Shown here: positions 8,080 to 18,276 of the stretch, piece by piece
How positions within the stretch are numbered: position 1 is the first letter of the stretch
Layout of the letters: each line of letters opens with the position of its first letter
Assembly: GCF_003386205.1 (NCBI RefSeq)
Contig: NZ_QRDY01000005.1
Location: 301,549-365,548, forward strand
Reading direction: 5' to 3'
Length of the DNA: 64,000 nt
Source of the DNA: Cohnella lupini
GTDB lineage: Bacteria; Bacillota; Bacilli; Paenibacillales; Paenibacillaceae
Translations under genes and position numbers: made by a program
Notes under the pieces: model-generated
What the model saw: the letters and a program-made list of their open reading frames with translations, nothing else
Databases searched by the model: none
Told to the model about the DNA's origin: nothing

Positions 8080-10062
8080 CTAAACGCCGTTTTCCTCGAG
8101 CGCGCGCATGCCGGCTTTCAACGTAGAAATGATGCGGTTCGCGTCGTACACGCAGCCCTTCCAGGTGCCGCCGCTTGCAGCCTGCATAGCGGCCCACAAG
8201 CGGGTGTCATCGGGAAGATCCGGGTCTTCGGCCAGACCCGGGTGCGGCGTTCTCGCAGCAAGGAGCGCCGCCCCTTCGGCCGGCGATTCCGGCCGTTCGC
8301 CGCATCCGACCATGTCGATGCTTCCGTCGAGTCCGCGCGTATCGATCCTGATGTCTACCCAGTCGCCGTCGCGAAGACGGCCGACGGGACCGCCGGCGAG
8401 CGCTTCGGGGCCGATGTGGCCGATGCATGCGCCGGTCGACACGCCCGAGAACCGGGCGTCGGTCAACAGAGTCACGCGCTTACCGAACGAAAGGTGCTTC
8501 AGCGCCGACGTCAGCTGATACGTTTCCTCCATGCCGGTCCCGGACGGTCCCCGACCGATCAGGGCCAGAACATCGCCGGCGGCGATGCCGCCGAGCTTGA
8601 TCGCGCGGATCGCCTCGCGCTCGGTCGTGAAAACCTTCGCCCGGCCGACGTGCCGGAATACGCCGTTCTCATCCAGCACGGACGGGTCGATGGCGGTCGA
8701 CTTGATGACCGAGCCCTCCGGAGCGAGATTACCGGTCGGGAGCGTAACGGTCGACGTCAGCCCCGCCGCCTTCGCCGCCAGTGGGCTGAAGATGACCGTA
8801 TCCGGATCGATGCCCTCCCGATCGGCGAGATAGGCGCGCATCCGGCTTCTCCTTTCGGAGCCTTGCCACCAGTCCAGCACTTCGCCGACCGTAAGTCCGG
8901 ACGCCGTTAGCGCCTTTTCTTCAAGAACGCCAAGCTTCCGAAGATGCAACATCGCTTCCGGGACGCCGCCGGCGAGGAATACGCGAACGGTTGGATGCGG
9001 AATCGGCCCGTTCGGCAGAACGCTGACAAGCCGCGGTACGGCTCGGTTCACCGCCGCCCAGTCTCCGGCTTCCGGGACGGCGAGCCCCGCCGCGTGCGCG
9101 ATCGCGGGAATATGAAGGAGCAGGTTCGTGGATCCGCCGAAGGCCGCGTGGACGACCATCGCGTTGCGGATAGACGCGTCGGTGAGCAGGTCGCTCATCG
9201 TCAGGCCCGATGCCGCGAGCGCCATGGCCGCGCGGGCAGACTGGCGGGCCATGGCCGTCCATACCGGCTGACCCGAAGGGGCGAGAGCCGCGTGCGGCAC
9301 CGTCAAGCCCAATGCCTCGGCGACGACCTGGGCGGTTCCCGCCGTCCCGAGGAACTGGCAGCCGCCTCCCGGCGTCGCGCAAGCCCGGCAGCCGAGATCG
9401 GCTGCCTCCTCAAGCGTCAGCTCGCCGTTCGCGTAACGCGCGCCGATCGTCTGGATCTTGCCGGCATCCTCTCCGCGCGTAGGCGGAAGCGTGACGCCGC
9501 CCGGAACGATGACGCCGGGCAGTTTCTTCATGCCGGCCAGCGCGACCATCATTGCGGGAAGGCCCTTGTCGCACGTCGCGACTCCGACGACCGCCGAGCG
9601 AGTCGGCAGCGAGCGGATCAGCCGGCGCATCACGATCGCCGCATCGTTGCGGTAGGGCAACGAATCGTACATGCCCGCCGTGCCCTGCGAACGGCCGTCG
9701 CAAGGATCGCTGACGTAACCGGCGAACGGTATACCGCCCGCTCCCGAGATTTCGTCCGCCGCCGCCTTCATCAGCAGCCCGATTTCCCAATGCCCGGTAT
9801 GATAACCGAGCGCCGCGGGTGTACCGTCCTCGTTGCGAATGCCGCCTAACGTCCCTAGGAGAAGCACCTCCCGGCCTTTCAGCCGCTCGGGCCGCCAGCC
9901 CATGCCGACGTTCTGACTCCACCCGAACAAGTCGCCGCTCGGCGCGTTCAATAGCTGCTCCGGCGTCAGCGGCAGAGAGCCCGACGGCCCCGGCGCATGC
10001 GTCGCCACTTCGAAATAAGCCTCGTCGTCCGGACCCATGACACCCCTTAAACGTTCATCCAT
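8080..10062 (-). CDS. D-xylonate dehydratase, YagF/YjhG family (IlvD/Edd superfamily)
   Basis: A 660-residue Fe-S and Mg2+-dependent sugar-acid dehydratase. It aligns, from memory, along its full length with E. coli YjhG/YagF (655 residues), including [19 protein letters not shown] near the N-terminus, [75 protein letters not shown] and [18 protein letters not shown]. The cysteines in these blocks are the expected cluster ligands. The reaction would be D-xylonate (or a related pentonate) to 2-keto-3-deoxypentonate. It is the last gene of a trio with an aldehyde dehydrogenase and an FAH-family protein, which is the Weimberg set. Strikingly GC-rich, so long open frames on the opposite strand are spurious. 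The sugar-acid specificity is inferred. Confidence 0.9.
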   Translation of the reverse strand: MDERLRGVMGPDDEAYFEVATHAPGPSGSLPLTPEQLLNAPSGDLFGWSQNVGMGWRPERLKGREVLLLGTLGGIRNEDGTPAALGYHTGHWEIGLLMKAAADEISGAGGIPFAGYVSDPCDGRSQGTAGMYDSLPYRNDAAIVMRRLIRSLPTRSAVVGVATCDKGLPAMMVALAGMKKLPGVIVPGGVTLPPTRGEDAGKIQTIGARYANGELTLEEAADLGCRACATPGGGCQFLGTAGTAQVVAEALGLTVPHAALAPSGQPVWTAMARQSARAAMALAASGLTMSDLLTDASIRNAMVVHAAFGGSTNLLLHIPAIAHAAGLAVPEAGDWAAVNRAVPRLVSVLPNGPIPHPTVRVFLAGGVPEAMLHLRKLGVLEEKALTASGLTVGEVLDWWQGSERRSRMRAYLADREGIDPDTVIFSPLAAKAAGLTSTVTLPTGNLAPEGSVIKSTAIDPSVLDENGVFRHVGRAKVFTTEREAIRAIKLGGIAAGDVLALIGRGPSGTGMEETYQLTSALKHLSFGKRVTLLTDARFSGVSTGACIGHIGPEALAGGPVGRLRDGDWVDIRIDTRGLDGSIDMVGCGERPESPAEGAALLAARTPHPGLAEDPDLPDDTRLWAAMQAASGGTWKGCVYDANRIISTLKAGMRALEENGV

Positions 10063-10084
10063 CGCGAGTCCTCCTCCCGTCCGG

Positions 10085-11566
10085 TTATGGCTTCACGAAC
10101 ACGGTTTTCACCGACGTATAGAACTCGATAGCCGCCTGGCCTTGTTCCCGGGAATACGAGCTGGATGCTTTCATGCCGCCGAAAGGCGCCTGCAGCTCCA
10201 CGCCGGCCGTCTCGGCGTTTACGCGGACCATCCCGGCTTCCATCTCCTGGATGAACGTAAGCGCGCTGCCGATGTCGCGCGTGTATAACGAAGCGCTAAG
10301 GCCAAACTCCGTGTCGTTCGCGATCGCGATCGCCTCCTCCAGATCGGCGGCTTCGATGAGCGCCAATACGGGACCGAAAATCTCTTCCCTCGCAATCGTC
10401 ATCGAAGGCTTCACCCGGTCGAACACGGCCGGCGTGACGTAGAAACCTTCGGCGAGAGCCGGATCTTCGGGCCGCCGTCCTCCGAATAGCAGCTCAGCAC
10501 CTTCCTCGACGCCGATGCGGATATACCGAAGGACGGTTTCGTATTGCTTCTCGCTTGCGCAGGGGCCAAGCCACGTTTCCGCTTCCAGGCCGTCGCCTAC
10601 GCGAAGCGCCTTGACCTTCTCCGCCAGCTTGGCCTTGAACGTTTCATATACGTCCCGCACCACGATCACGCGGCTTGTCGCCGTGCATTTCTGGCCGGTC
10701 GATCGCAACCCGCCGCTGATCGTCGCGTCGACCGCAAGATCTAGGTCGGCGTCGGCCGCGACGATAACCGGATTTTTGCCGCCCATCTCCAATTGGTACT
10801 TCGCCCCCCGCGCCAGCGCGATCAAGCCGACCCGTTTCCCGACATTGCCCGAGCCCGTAAACGTGATGCCGTGAATGCCCGGGTGCTCGGCAATGCCCTG
10901 TCCGATCAACGCTCCTTCTCCGACGACCATATTGACCACGCCCGCCGGGAAGCCGGCTTCATGGAAGCAAGCCGTCACCAGAGCCGCGGTGACGGCTGTT
11001 TCCGCAGCCGGCTTCCAGACGACGGTGTTGCCGTAGATGAGAGCAGGCGCCATCTTCCAGACGGGGATCGCAACCGGAAAATTCCACGGCGAAATCACGC
11101 CCACTACGCCGAGCGGCATTCGGGTCGTAAACATAAGCGCCTCCGAGTCCGTCGACGGAATGACGTCGCCGACCGGCCGCATGCCTTCTCCGGCGTAATA
11201 GCGCAGGATCGCCGCGCCGCGGGCCGTCTCGCCCTTCGCTTCGCCGAGCGTCTTGCCCATCTCGCGGGTCATCGTCCGCCCGATCTCGTCCATGCGGCTC
11301 TCGAGCAGGTCCGCCGCCTTGTACAGCAGCGCTCCCCGCTGGGCGCCGGTCAGCTTGCGCCACGCCCGGCGGGCCGCTTCGGCCGCCTCGACCGCCTCGT
11401 TCAGGTCACCTAGCTCGGAATCGGGCACCAGCCCGACAACCTCGCTCCTGCGCGCCGGATTGAGATTCGACATCCGCTTGCCGGACGCCGGCTCTTTCCA
11501 GAAGCCGCCAATATAGTTATCGATCGTCATAACGGACCGCTTCGTCCGATTGTCCGCGTTTCCCAT
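10085..11566 (-). CDS. NAD(P)-dependent aldehyde dehydrogenase, probable 2-oxoglutarate semialdehyde dehydrogenase
   Basis: A 493-residue ALDH-superfamily enzyme. Visible landmarks are [18 protein letters not shown] (cofactor-binding asparagine), [12 protein letters not shown], the general base in QLEMGGKNP (E260) and the nucleophile in [11 protein letters not shown] (C294). The ATG at 11566 is chosen for AAGGGAGG 10 bp upstream; a further ATG at 11590 overlaps the previous gene's stop. The gene lies 22 bp before the dehydratase and 16 bp after the FAH-family gene. In a Weimberg pathway the enzyme oxidises 2-oxoglutarate semialdehyde to 2-oxoglutarate, and the GucD/YcbD type is the closest fit. 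The substrate is deduced from the neighbours. Confidence 0.88.
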   Translation of the reverse strand: MGNADNRTKRSVMTIDNYIGGFWKEPASGKRMSNLNPARRSEVVGLVPDSELGDLNEAVEAAEAARRAWRKLTGAQRGALLYKAADLLESRMDEIGRTMTREMGKTLGEAKGETARGAAILRYYAGEGMRPVGDVIPSTDSEALMFTTRMPLGVVGVISPWNFPVAIPVWKMAPALIYGNTVVWKPAAETAVTAALVTACFHEAGFPAGVVNMVVGEGALIGQGIAEHPGIHGITFTGSGNVGKRVGLIALARGAKYQLEMGGKNPVIVAADADLDLAVDATISGGLRSTGQKCTATSRVIVVRDVYETFKAKLAEKVKALRVGDGLEAETWLGPCASEKQYETVLRYIRIGVEEGAELLFGGRRPEDPALAEGFYVTPAVFDRVKPSMTIAREEIFGPVLALIEAADLEEAIAIANDTEFGLSASLYTRDIGSALTFIQEMEAGMVRVNAETAGVELQAPFGGMKASSSYSREQGQAAIEFYTSVKTVFVKP

Positions 11567-11582
11567 TTCTTCGTTTCCTCCC

Positions 11583-12488
11583 TTATGCATGAGTACCGGC
11601 TGCTTCCAGCTCGTGTGTATATACGGCCGTGTTCGTCAGAGTGCCGATACCCTCGATTTCGATCTCGATTCGGTCGCCGGACGCCAGCGTGAATTGATTC
11701 GGCGGCACAAGGCATGTGCCTGTCAGCAGCACCGTACCGTCGAACAGCTCGTTGTCCTTCTTCAGGAACGATACGAGATCCTCCAGCCGACGCTTCAGCT
11801 GCCCGGTATTGGCGGACTCGTCGACTACCTTCGCCCCATCCCGGTAAATACGGCACGCGATCGTCAGCGCATACGGATCAGCGACGGTATCCGCCAATCG
11901 GACGAACGGGCCGATCGAGCAGGACCGCCTCCAGATTTTGGCCTGCGGCAGATAGAGCGGGTTCTCACCCTCGATGTCGCGGCAGCTCATGTCGTTGCCG
12001 GCGGTGTAGCCGATAATCGCGCCTTCGCTATCCAGCACCAGCCCCAGCTCCGCCTCCGGCACCTGCCACGACGAGTCGCTGCGAATGCAGACCGGCTCGC
12101 CGGGTCCTACCGTACGGGCCGCGGTCGACTTCATGAACAGCTCCGGGCGCTCGGCATCGTAAACTTTATCGTAGAACGTTTCGGCGTCCAGACGTCCGTC
12201 CGTCGCTTCGTAGTTTCGCGCTTCGCGGCTCCGCAAGTAAGTGACGCCGGCTGCCCAAACCTCCGGCGCGTCTATCGGCACGGCAAGATCCAGCGAATCC
12301 GCGGGTACTTCCAGCGGTACCTGATTCAAGACAAGAGAACGGACATATTCGGCTGTCGGGACGTTCGCTGCCTTGGCCTCCCGGACAAGCGCTATCAGAT
12401 CCGGCGAGTCTAGTCGATATACCTTATCATCGTCCGTTATAACCCCGAGACACTTTAGAGAGTTGTTCCAGTACCGAAAAATACGCAT
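11583..12488 (-). CDS. FAH-family 2-keto-3-deoxypentonate dehydratase (probable)
   Basis: A 301-residue fumarylacetoacetate hydrolase-family protein. The C-terminal FAH domain (about 75-295) has the metal-binding pair in [10 protein letters not shown] (E145, E147), the loop [25 protein letters not shown] and the motif GTCLVPP. Length and sequence fit the 2-keto-3-deoxy-D-xylonate / L-arabonate dehydratase branch (XylX type), which converts 2-keto-3-deoxypentonate to 2-oxoglutarate semialdehyde. GGAGGCGATCATTT precedes the ATG. It is the first gene of the GC-rich trio, 80 bp after the six-hairpin gene, so it may be read through from that operon. Other acylpyruvase-like activities exist in the family, and the assignment leans on the two downstream genes. 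Confidence 0.82.
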   Translation of the reverse strand: MRIFRYWNNSLKCLGVITDDDKVYRLDSPDLIALVREAKAANVPTAEYVRSLVLNQVPLEVPADSLDLAVPIDAPEVWAAGVTYLRSREARNYEATDGRLDAETFYDKVYDAERPELFMKSTAARTVGPGEPVCIRSDSSWQVPEAELGLVLDSEGAIIGYTAGNDMSCRDIEGENPLYLPQAKIWRRSCSIGPFVRLADTVADPYALTIACRIYRDGAKVVDESANTGQLKRRLEDLVSFLKKDNELFDGTVLLTGTCLVPPNQFTLASGDRIEIEIEGIGTLTNTAVYTHELEAAGTHA

Positions 12489-12568
12489 AAATGATCGCCT
12501 CCGATATTAAGTTTTACAGCCGTTTAATCGCATTCAAATTTACAGTCCATTCGAACGCTTATCCCAGT

Positions 12569-14779
12569 CTATTTAGATGTAGCGAAGGAATCATAGATCC
12601 GATTTCTCTTCGCTCGTTCCTCCGGCCCGAGTTTTTGCGCGTCCGCTATCTCATAGACGCCGAAGGTATCGTACAGCCTTGACGAGGGGTCTACTTCCAC
12701 GAAGGTGCACCAAGGCAACCAATGGTAATGGCTATCCAAGGTTTGGCTCGTAAAATTTCCGCTTTCGTGCCCGAGGCCCGGCATGAGATAACCGATACTT
12801 CCATCCACGTCGCAGGACTGTCGGGTATTCTTATGGATGAACTCCGCAAAATCGAGATAATGCTCATCGCCGGTAATCACGTACAGCCTGTAATAGGCGT
12901 AAGCGCACGCGGCCATGTATACATCGGCGCCTCCTCCGATGGTGATGATGCTCTGCCCGCTGATCGAATATCGATTGAACGGATGCTTCGGCATAAGCGA
13001 ACGTACCGGAAACGTCCATGCATAGGTCCAGGTCTCGGTATAGTCCGCGGCTCCGATCGAACCTTCCAGCCATTTGTCCTCGCCGGTCAGGTCGTAGAGC
13101 GCAAGGAAACCGAACAGGGCATAGATACCGGCCTCTTTATCCATGATATCCGTGTTATCGCAAGTTCCGCCCCTGTATTCCATGTTCCGATAAGCATGGA
13201 CGAACGACCAATCGCCTGCTTTGGCGGCAGCGGTCTTATATCTATCGTCGCCCGTTACCAGATAGAACTGCACCAAGAAACGGATGACGCTAGGTGTGTT
13301 GGCCTTCGAATCCATACGAATGGAATCGTCAGAGTTGTAAGCACGGTAAAAACTGCCGTCATCATTCTGGATGTTCACGAGCCATTCGGCGGTCTTCCTG
13401 CAGAACGCCAGCCAGGCCGGTCGCTTATCTCCCCTATTACGCTGATACAGATAAGCATCCAGTATCGCCTCGATGCCGTCCGCAAGCATCCGGATATAAT
13501 GCGGGTACGGTTCGAACGCCTCGATGCCGGGGTGGTAGCACATGCGAGGCAGTCCGGAGTCGGTCATCGCGGTCCTCGTCCAGAAGTCAATGATATGGAC
13601 TCCTTTGTCGTAAGCGTCGGGAACGTTTTCCTTATCGCCGTACCGCAACAACTGGTAGCCGATCCCCGGTTGCTGTCCCACGAATCCGAACTGGAAGGAT
13701 ACGGTGGATACATCCATATCGGGCAGTTGGCAAGCAAAGGGCAAACCGTACGAATCGCCGTATTGCCGCGTATAGGCTTGAAGGATCTTCATGCCGTTGT
13801 GGAAATGACGCTCATTGTCCACATCGAACAGCTTGTCGCGCATCCGGCCGTAGGTTGTCCGCCAGATGTCTCTCATCATGGGCTGGAAGCCCCCGTAATG
13901 CCCGAAATTCAGAGCAACGGCGTAGGTTTGCTCGAACCCGGCCTCCACGGGATGATTCACTCGCTTGAACGTCTTGGATTTCTCCTTGTAGTCAAGACCC
14001 GCGAACCGGTTTCTGCCGGGCAGTTGCCCTTCGCCTCCCGGATATACGTAATCCATGGACAGACCGTCGATCTTCGCCTCGAACTCCATGCGCACCGCAA
14101 AGCCGTAATACAAATAATTCAAGGTCTTGCTTTCAGGTTTGCTCATCCCGATGGCCCCGACCGTAAATCGAGGGTCCACGCTGTTCTCGGACAGGACGAT
14201 GTCGGTGGATCTCATGGTCACGTCGGATGTCCAGCGAGACAAAGCCGCCATCTCTCCGGACGCGATGTTATGCATGGCGAATACAGGCAAGGCGTAACGG
14301 GTTTCCATCTGCCAGAAATACTCGCAATCCAGATCGTTTCCGAAGGATTGCTCCGGAGCGAATTCGTTTTGTTTATACCAGACGCCCGGCGCAAAGCAGT
14401 TATAGTCGCGAGGATCGTCCGATTCCGTCATGACCAAAGAAAACTTGGTAGAGAAACCAAGGTCGTCCCCGGCCTTAAGCACTTTGACTTTACGGCTCGC
14501 CTTGAACCCGGCATCGGTCTTTTCGTATGCGTCCGAGAAGGAAAATTCAGACCCGGAAGGGACGGTCAGAATGCCCGTAGCCGTGATTCCGTCGCCGGAC
14601 TCGATGATTTCGTTGTAAGCGGCATCATAAAATTCGCTGATCGCGCACGAAGTCTTTACGGTAGCGTATAGGGGACGTTCGTTGAAATAAAGCGGCTTGC
14701 CGTTCTTGCGAACCTCTAACCCTCCATTCCGAAAGACGAGGGTATAGTCGCCATTCATCATTTTCACCGAGATCACCAT
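12569..14779 (-). CDS. Uncharacterised six-hairpin glycosidase-like protein
   Basis: A 736-residue protein with no signal peptide, hence cytoplasmic. The ATG at 14779 lies 8 bp beyond the YesN-type regulator's stop; a GTG at 14833 would overlap that gene. The N-terminal ~280 residues look like beta-sandwich sequence. The remainder is a helical array with repeated aromatic-rich hairpins (WLVNIQNDDGSFYRAYNSDD, ADYTETWTYAWTFPVRSL, YYRLYVITGDEHYLDFAEF) typical of (alpha/alpha)6-barrel glycosidases and polysaccharide lyases. I cannot assign a CAZy family or a catalytic pair. The position between a sugar-sensing two-component system and the pentonate genes suggests that it acts on an imported oligosaccharide. 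Confidence 0.7.
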   Translation of the reverse strand: MVISVKMMNGDYTLVFRNGGLEVRKNGKPLYFNERPLYATVKTSCAISEFYDAAYNEIIESGDGITATGILTVPSGSEFSFSDAYEKTDAGFKASRKVKVLKAGDDLGFSTKFSLVMTESDDPRDYNCFAPGVWYKQNEFAPEQSFGNDLDCEYFWQMETRYALPVFAMHNIASGEMAALSRWTSDVTMRSTDIVLSENSVDPRFTVGAIGMSKPESKTLNYLYYGFAVRMEFEAKIDGLSMDYVYPGGEGQLPGRNRFAGLDYKEKSKTFKRVNHPVEAGFEQTYAVALNFGHYGGFQPMMRDIWRTTYGRMRDKLFDVDNERHFHNGMKILQAYTRQYGDSYGLPFACQLPDMDVSTVSFQFGFVGQQPGIGYQLLRYGDKENVPDAYDKGVHIIDFWTRTAMTDSGLPRMCYHPGIEAFEPYPHYIRMLADGIEAILDAYLYQRNRGDKRPAWLAFCRKTAEWLVNIQNDDGSFYRAYNSDDSIRMDSKANTPSVIRFLVQFYLVTGDDRYKTAAAKAGDWSFVHAYRNMEYRGGTCDNTDIMDKEAGIYALFGFLALYDLTGEDKWLEGSIGAADYTETWTYAWTFPVRSLMPKHPFNRYSISGQSIITIGGGADVYMAACAYAYYRLYVITGDEHYLDFAEFIHKNTRQSCDVDGSIGYLMPGLGHESGNFTSQTLDSHYHWLPWCTFVEVDPSSRLYDTFGVYEIADAQKLGPEERAKRNRIYDSFATSK

Positions 14780-14787
14780 TCTTTCTT

Positions 14788-16464
14788 TTACAATGGGTAA
14801 GGTTTTAACGATTTCGACGAATCCGAAGGCCACGTTTTCGCGGCGTCCCTAAACTCCTGCGGGGTAATGCCCGTCACTTTTTTGAAAAACCGGGTAAACG
14901 AATGCGCCGATTCGTATCCGACGCGAGAACCGACTTCATGAATCTTCCATTCCGCTTCAGCTAGCAATTCCTTCGCTTTCTTAGTTCTGGCTTTATCGAT
15001 GTATTCGGATAGATTCTGACCCGTCTCCTGCTTGAACAGACGCGATAAGTATGAAGGATTGAAATGCGAGTGTTTGGCCAACCGGACAAGGGAAAGATCC
15101 TCGGCCAAGTGCTGTTCGATATAGGAGCAAATGCCTTCCATCGCGCCTGCGGCTCTGCTCTTCTCCCTTTGACGCCGGAGCGCGAACAGCGCTTCCGCGG
15201 TACGGGCCAGATATTCGAACGCTTCAAGCCACGTAGCATGCTTATCCAGCCGCAGCAAGGCGGCCGACGTAAGCGGGTCGTCGGTCGGACTCTGATTGAG
15301 ATAAGAGAGAATCACGAGCGCCACGGAATCATACATCTCCATCACTTGAGCGAAATGGACCATCCGTCCGCCGCTGATAGGTTCGGATATTTCCTTTAAA
15401 GTCTGCATAAAGGCGTCCCTTCGTCCGCCTTCCAAATGACCGGAGAGAAGCTCGATTTTATCGGACCGCACTCGCTCCCGGATCGGTTCCGCCGAATCGT
15501 GCTGCCCGAAGCTTACAGTCATTACCATACTCGCGCCGTCGCCTACCCGGACATGCTGCTGTTGCCGCAAACGATCGTACACCCAAGGAAGCGATTCCCA
15601 AGACAGCGGAACGCTGCCTATCGTAAACGAGACGTCGGTAGATAGCGTTTCGCAGCATGACGCTTGGATCAGTTCCAGTGTCCCCTCCAGGAAACGTACG
15701 GTACCTGCGTAGTCCGCGTCTGGCCCATCTTTACCTTCCGTTGTAGGCTGGATTAACCATAGCAGGTCGCCGAAGCGGTCGATCATGCCGACGCAACGGG
15801 TCTTATCGCGCAGAAAGGAGTCTCCGATCAGCTTGACGGTCATTGTCGCTTCATGCCGGTCTGCATACGACGGGTTCTCCGCCGATCGAATCAAGCTGCC
15901 GAATACGGGAAGGACGGGAACTGCCGGACGGAGCGGAATATTCAGCTTGCGGAAGTCCTCCTCAAGCATCGGCGAATGGAGCGTCCCCGCGCCGGAAAGC
16001 AGATGGCGGAAATATTCGAAATGCGCAAGCGTTTCCATATCGATGCGCTGCTCCTTGGCTTGCGCCAAGAGACGGTCTGTCCGGAGTCCATCGTCCAGCT
16101 CGCGGATCGCGCCACGCACCGCTGCGATCACCTTGTCGTAGCCTTCGGTTTTCAGGAGATAGCGAACGCCCCAATTTTGAATAGCCTGATAGACGGCATC
16201 AAAATCGTTATAACCGGTAAGAAAAATAATCCGGCATCGCGGCCAATTGTTGCGGATAATCTCCATCAGCTCAAGTCCGTCGATGCCAGGCATGCGAACG
16301 TCCGACAGAACGACGTCTATTCGCGTACTGTTCAGCCAATCCAGCGCTTCTCCGCCCGAGTATGCTTTGCAAATATCCAATCCGGGAATGTCCTGTCTCG
16401 CCATAATCTCGGCCATACCGTCCGTAATGACGGCTTCGTCGTCAACGATCAGCAATCTGTACAA
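14788..16464 (-). CDS. YesN-type response regulator (REC plus AraC HTH)
   Basis: A 558-residue response regulator. The N-terminal REC domain has the acidic pair in LLIVDDEA, phospho-acceptor D55 in VVLSDVRMPG and the lysine in YLLKTEG. A long, poorly conserved middle section follows, then a C-terminal double helix-turn-helix of AraC type (HFNPSYLSRLFKQETGQNL and VGYESAHSFTRFFKKVTG, with the closing P-x-EFR). The TTG at 16464 is preferred because AAGGGGG is 9 bp upstream; a TTG at 16473 touches that site. The 5' end overlaps the kinase gene, implying translational coupling. It probably activates the adjacent importer operon in response to its sugar. Confidence 0.87.
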   Translation of the reverse strand: MYRLLIVDDEAVITDGMAEIMARQDIPGLDICKAYSGGEALDWLNSTRIDVVLSDVRMPGIDGLELMEIIRNNWPRCRIIFLTGYNDFDAVYQAIQNWGVRYLLKTEGYDKVIAAVRGAIRELDDGLRTDRLLAQAKEQRIDMETLAHFEYFRHLLSGAGTLHSPMLEEDFRKLNIPLRPAVPVLPVFGSLIRSAENPSYADRHEATMTVKLIGDSFLRDKTRCVGMIDRFGDLLWLIQPTTEGKDGPDADYAGTVRFLEGTLELIQASCCETLSTDVSFTIGSVPLSWESLPWVYDRLRQQQHVRVGDGASMVMTVSFGQHDSAEPIRERVRSDKIELLSGHLEGGRRDAFMQTLKEISEPISGGRMVHFAQVMEMYDSVALVILSYLNQSPTDDPLTSAALLRLDKHATWLEAFEYLARTAEALFALRRQREKSRAAGAMEGICSYIEQHLAEDLSLVRLAKHSHFNPSYLSRLFKQETGQNLSEYIDKARTKKAKELLAEAEWKIHEVGSRVGYESAHSFTRFFKKVTGITPQEFRDAAKTWPSDSSKSLKPYPL

Positions 16465-18205
16465 TCGCGCCAACCCCCTTCAACGGTACGCGGATCGTCA
16501 CCTTGAGGCCGCCCAGTTGTCCGCGCGCGACCCGCAATCCGCTGCCTTCGCCGTATGTAATAACGATCCGACGGTGAATATTTACGATGCCCGTCGTTTC
16601 CGATTTCTCGTTTTCGTAGGCGATGGCTGAGGAAATCCGCATCAATTTCTCGTCGGTCAGCCGATCGCCATTATCCTCGATCACAATGCAGGCCCACTCT
16701 TTCGAACGCTCGAAGCGGATCTCAACGATGCCATCCCGGGTCATTTTCTCCAGGCTATGCTCGAAGGCATTCTCGATGATCGGCTGCACGATCAGACGCG
16801 GCACCACGACCCGAACCAGCTCCGCCGGCAACTCGTCGAACCGGACCTTGATTCTTCTGGAGAAACGTAGCTCCTGTATCTCGGTATACATTCTGGCGTG
16901 ATGGACTTCCTGACCCAGCGTTACCTCGTCCGACGCATTACGGGTTACGAATTGGAAATACTCGCCGAGCTGCGTCGTGAATTGCTCGATTCTGTCCGTG
17001 TCTCCGACCTTGGCCATCGTATTCAGAATAAAGAAGCTGTTATACAAAAAGTGCGGATTGATTTGGGACTGAAGCTGCTTCAATTCCGCCCGCTGCGCCA
17101 TGATTTTCTGCTTGTACGCTTGATCGATCAGCGTGCGCAAATTGACTACCATCTTATTAAAGCGTGAATAAATATAACGAAATTCGTCGTTCGCCTTGTG
17201 GTCGATGGCTTGCTTAAGATCTCCGCTTTCCAGGCGGCGAAACCCTTTGACCAATCTTAGCATCGGCTTATGAATGAACTTATAAGTGGATAAGGCGTAT
17301 ACGGCGATGATAACGAAAGCGCCTGCGGCGAAAAACCACGCCAACGTATAAAATTTGTCCAGCGGCTTGCGTACGATTTGCTCCGGAATAAACCGGTAGA
17401 TGGACATATCCAGCCGGTCGGAATAGGCGTGGGACACGAAATACCGTTCGTCTTGGAGCGTAACCGTTCCGGATCCGCCGTCGTCGATTCCGGAAATCAG
17501 CCGGCGCGCTTCGCCGTCCAGCGCGTTGACGGAGCCGCTTCCGAGCACGAATCCCTGCCGGCCCGAGAGGAGGAGAGCACTGCTGCCCGCGTACGTATTG
17601 AATTGCTGCAGCGCCTGCCTCAGCTTCCGGCTGTCCAGCTCGATGTCGATGGTAAACAGCGGTTCTCTACCCTTCATGCCGCTCGGTTTGGCGGCGCTCA
17701 GAAGAAGGTTTCCCTCCCATTGAATGAACTTCGCCCCCTGTCCCTCGATATCGGCGCGAATCGCCCGATACCGGTCGCCGTCGAACTCGCCCGCGCCGTT
17801 GATCGATGAGAGCGTTTTCGAAATCGGCCGGATATGAACGCTGACGTTATGAATATAATTGCTGCTGTTCTGCAGGGAAAAAATCCGATTCAGTACCGAA
17901 GTGATTTTCTCCATTCGCTCGATGTCCCCCATCGTTTCCCATGTGATGGCGAGCATATTCAGATCGGTGTCTTCTATCAGCCCGTACTGAAGCAGCTTCA
18001 TCCGTTCGATTTCGTTCTCCAAGTCTCCGAGATAGAAGGAGATTTGGGAAACGGCCGTCTTCGAAATATCGTCGCTTGCGGTGCGAATGCTCCATTGATA
18101 GATATAGACGCCGAGCAGGATGATCGGCAGCATGATCAGCATGAACGTCGTCACCAATCGGATAAAAATCGTGTTGCGAAACGAAAATTCGGGTCGCTTG
18201 AGCAA
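16442..18205 (-). CDS. YesM-type sensor histidine kinase
   Basis: A 587-residue membrane kinase. There are two transmembrane segments (about 15-35 and 285-305) enclosing an extracellular sensor domain, then a HAMP linker (KPMLRLVKGFRRLESGDL), the His_kinase domain with QSQINPHFLYNSFFILNTM and a HATPase_c domain with NAFEHSLEK and DNGDRL. The start is TTG at 18205, 6 bp after GGGGGAG. It overlaps its regulator at the 3' end and lies 71 bp after the LplC-type permease gene, so the whole SBP-permease-permease-kinase-regulator run is probably one operon. Confidence 0.88.
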   Translation of the reverse strand: MLKRPEFSFRNTIFIRLVTTFMLIMLPIILLGVYIYQWSIRTASDDISKTAVSQISFYLGDLENEIERMKLLQYGLIEDTDLNMLAITWETMGDIERMEKITSVLNRIFSLQNSSNYIHNVSVHIRPISKTLSSINGAGEFDGDRYRAIRADIEGQGAKFIQWEGNLLLSAAKPSGMKGREPLFTIDIELDSRKLRQALQQFNTYAGSSALLLSGRQGFVLGSGSVNALDGEARRLISGIDDGGSGTVTLQDERYFVSHAYSDRLDMSIYRFIPEQIVRKPLDKFYTLAWFFAAGAFVIIAVYALSTYKFIHKPMLRLVKGFRRLESGDLKQAIDHKANDEFRYIYSRFNKMVVNLRTLIDQAYKQKIMAQRAELKQLQSQINPHFLYNSFFILNTMAKVGDTDRIEQFTTQLGEYFQFVTRNASDEVTLGQEVHHARMYTEIQELRFSRRIKVRFDELPAELVRVVVPRLIVQPIIENAFEHSLEKMTRDGIVEIRFERSKEWACIVIEDNGDRLTDEKLMRISSAIAYENEKSETTGIVNIHRRIVITYGEGSGLRVARGQLGGLKVTIRVPLKGVGAIVQIADR

Positions 18206-18276
18206 AGCGGTCTCCCCCGGTCTTTTTTTCCTTCAGTATATAATAAACGTTGCTCCGCCGTCGCTTCCCCTATCGT

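Noticed and set aside
7993..8910. 305-codon + strand frame over the end of the YagF-like gene
   Set aside because: It starts inside the operon terminator hairpin and is arginine-rich shadow sequence.
8944..9849. Long open frame opposite the YagF-like gene
   Set aside because: High GC depletes stop codons on the other strand; its composition (R-rich) and lack of any recognisable domain mark it as a shadow of a well-identified enzyme.
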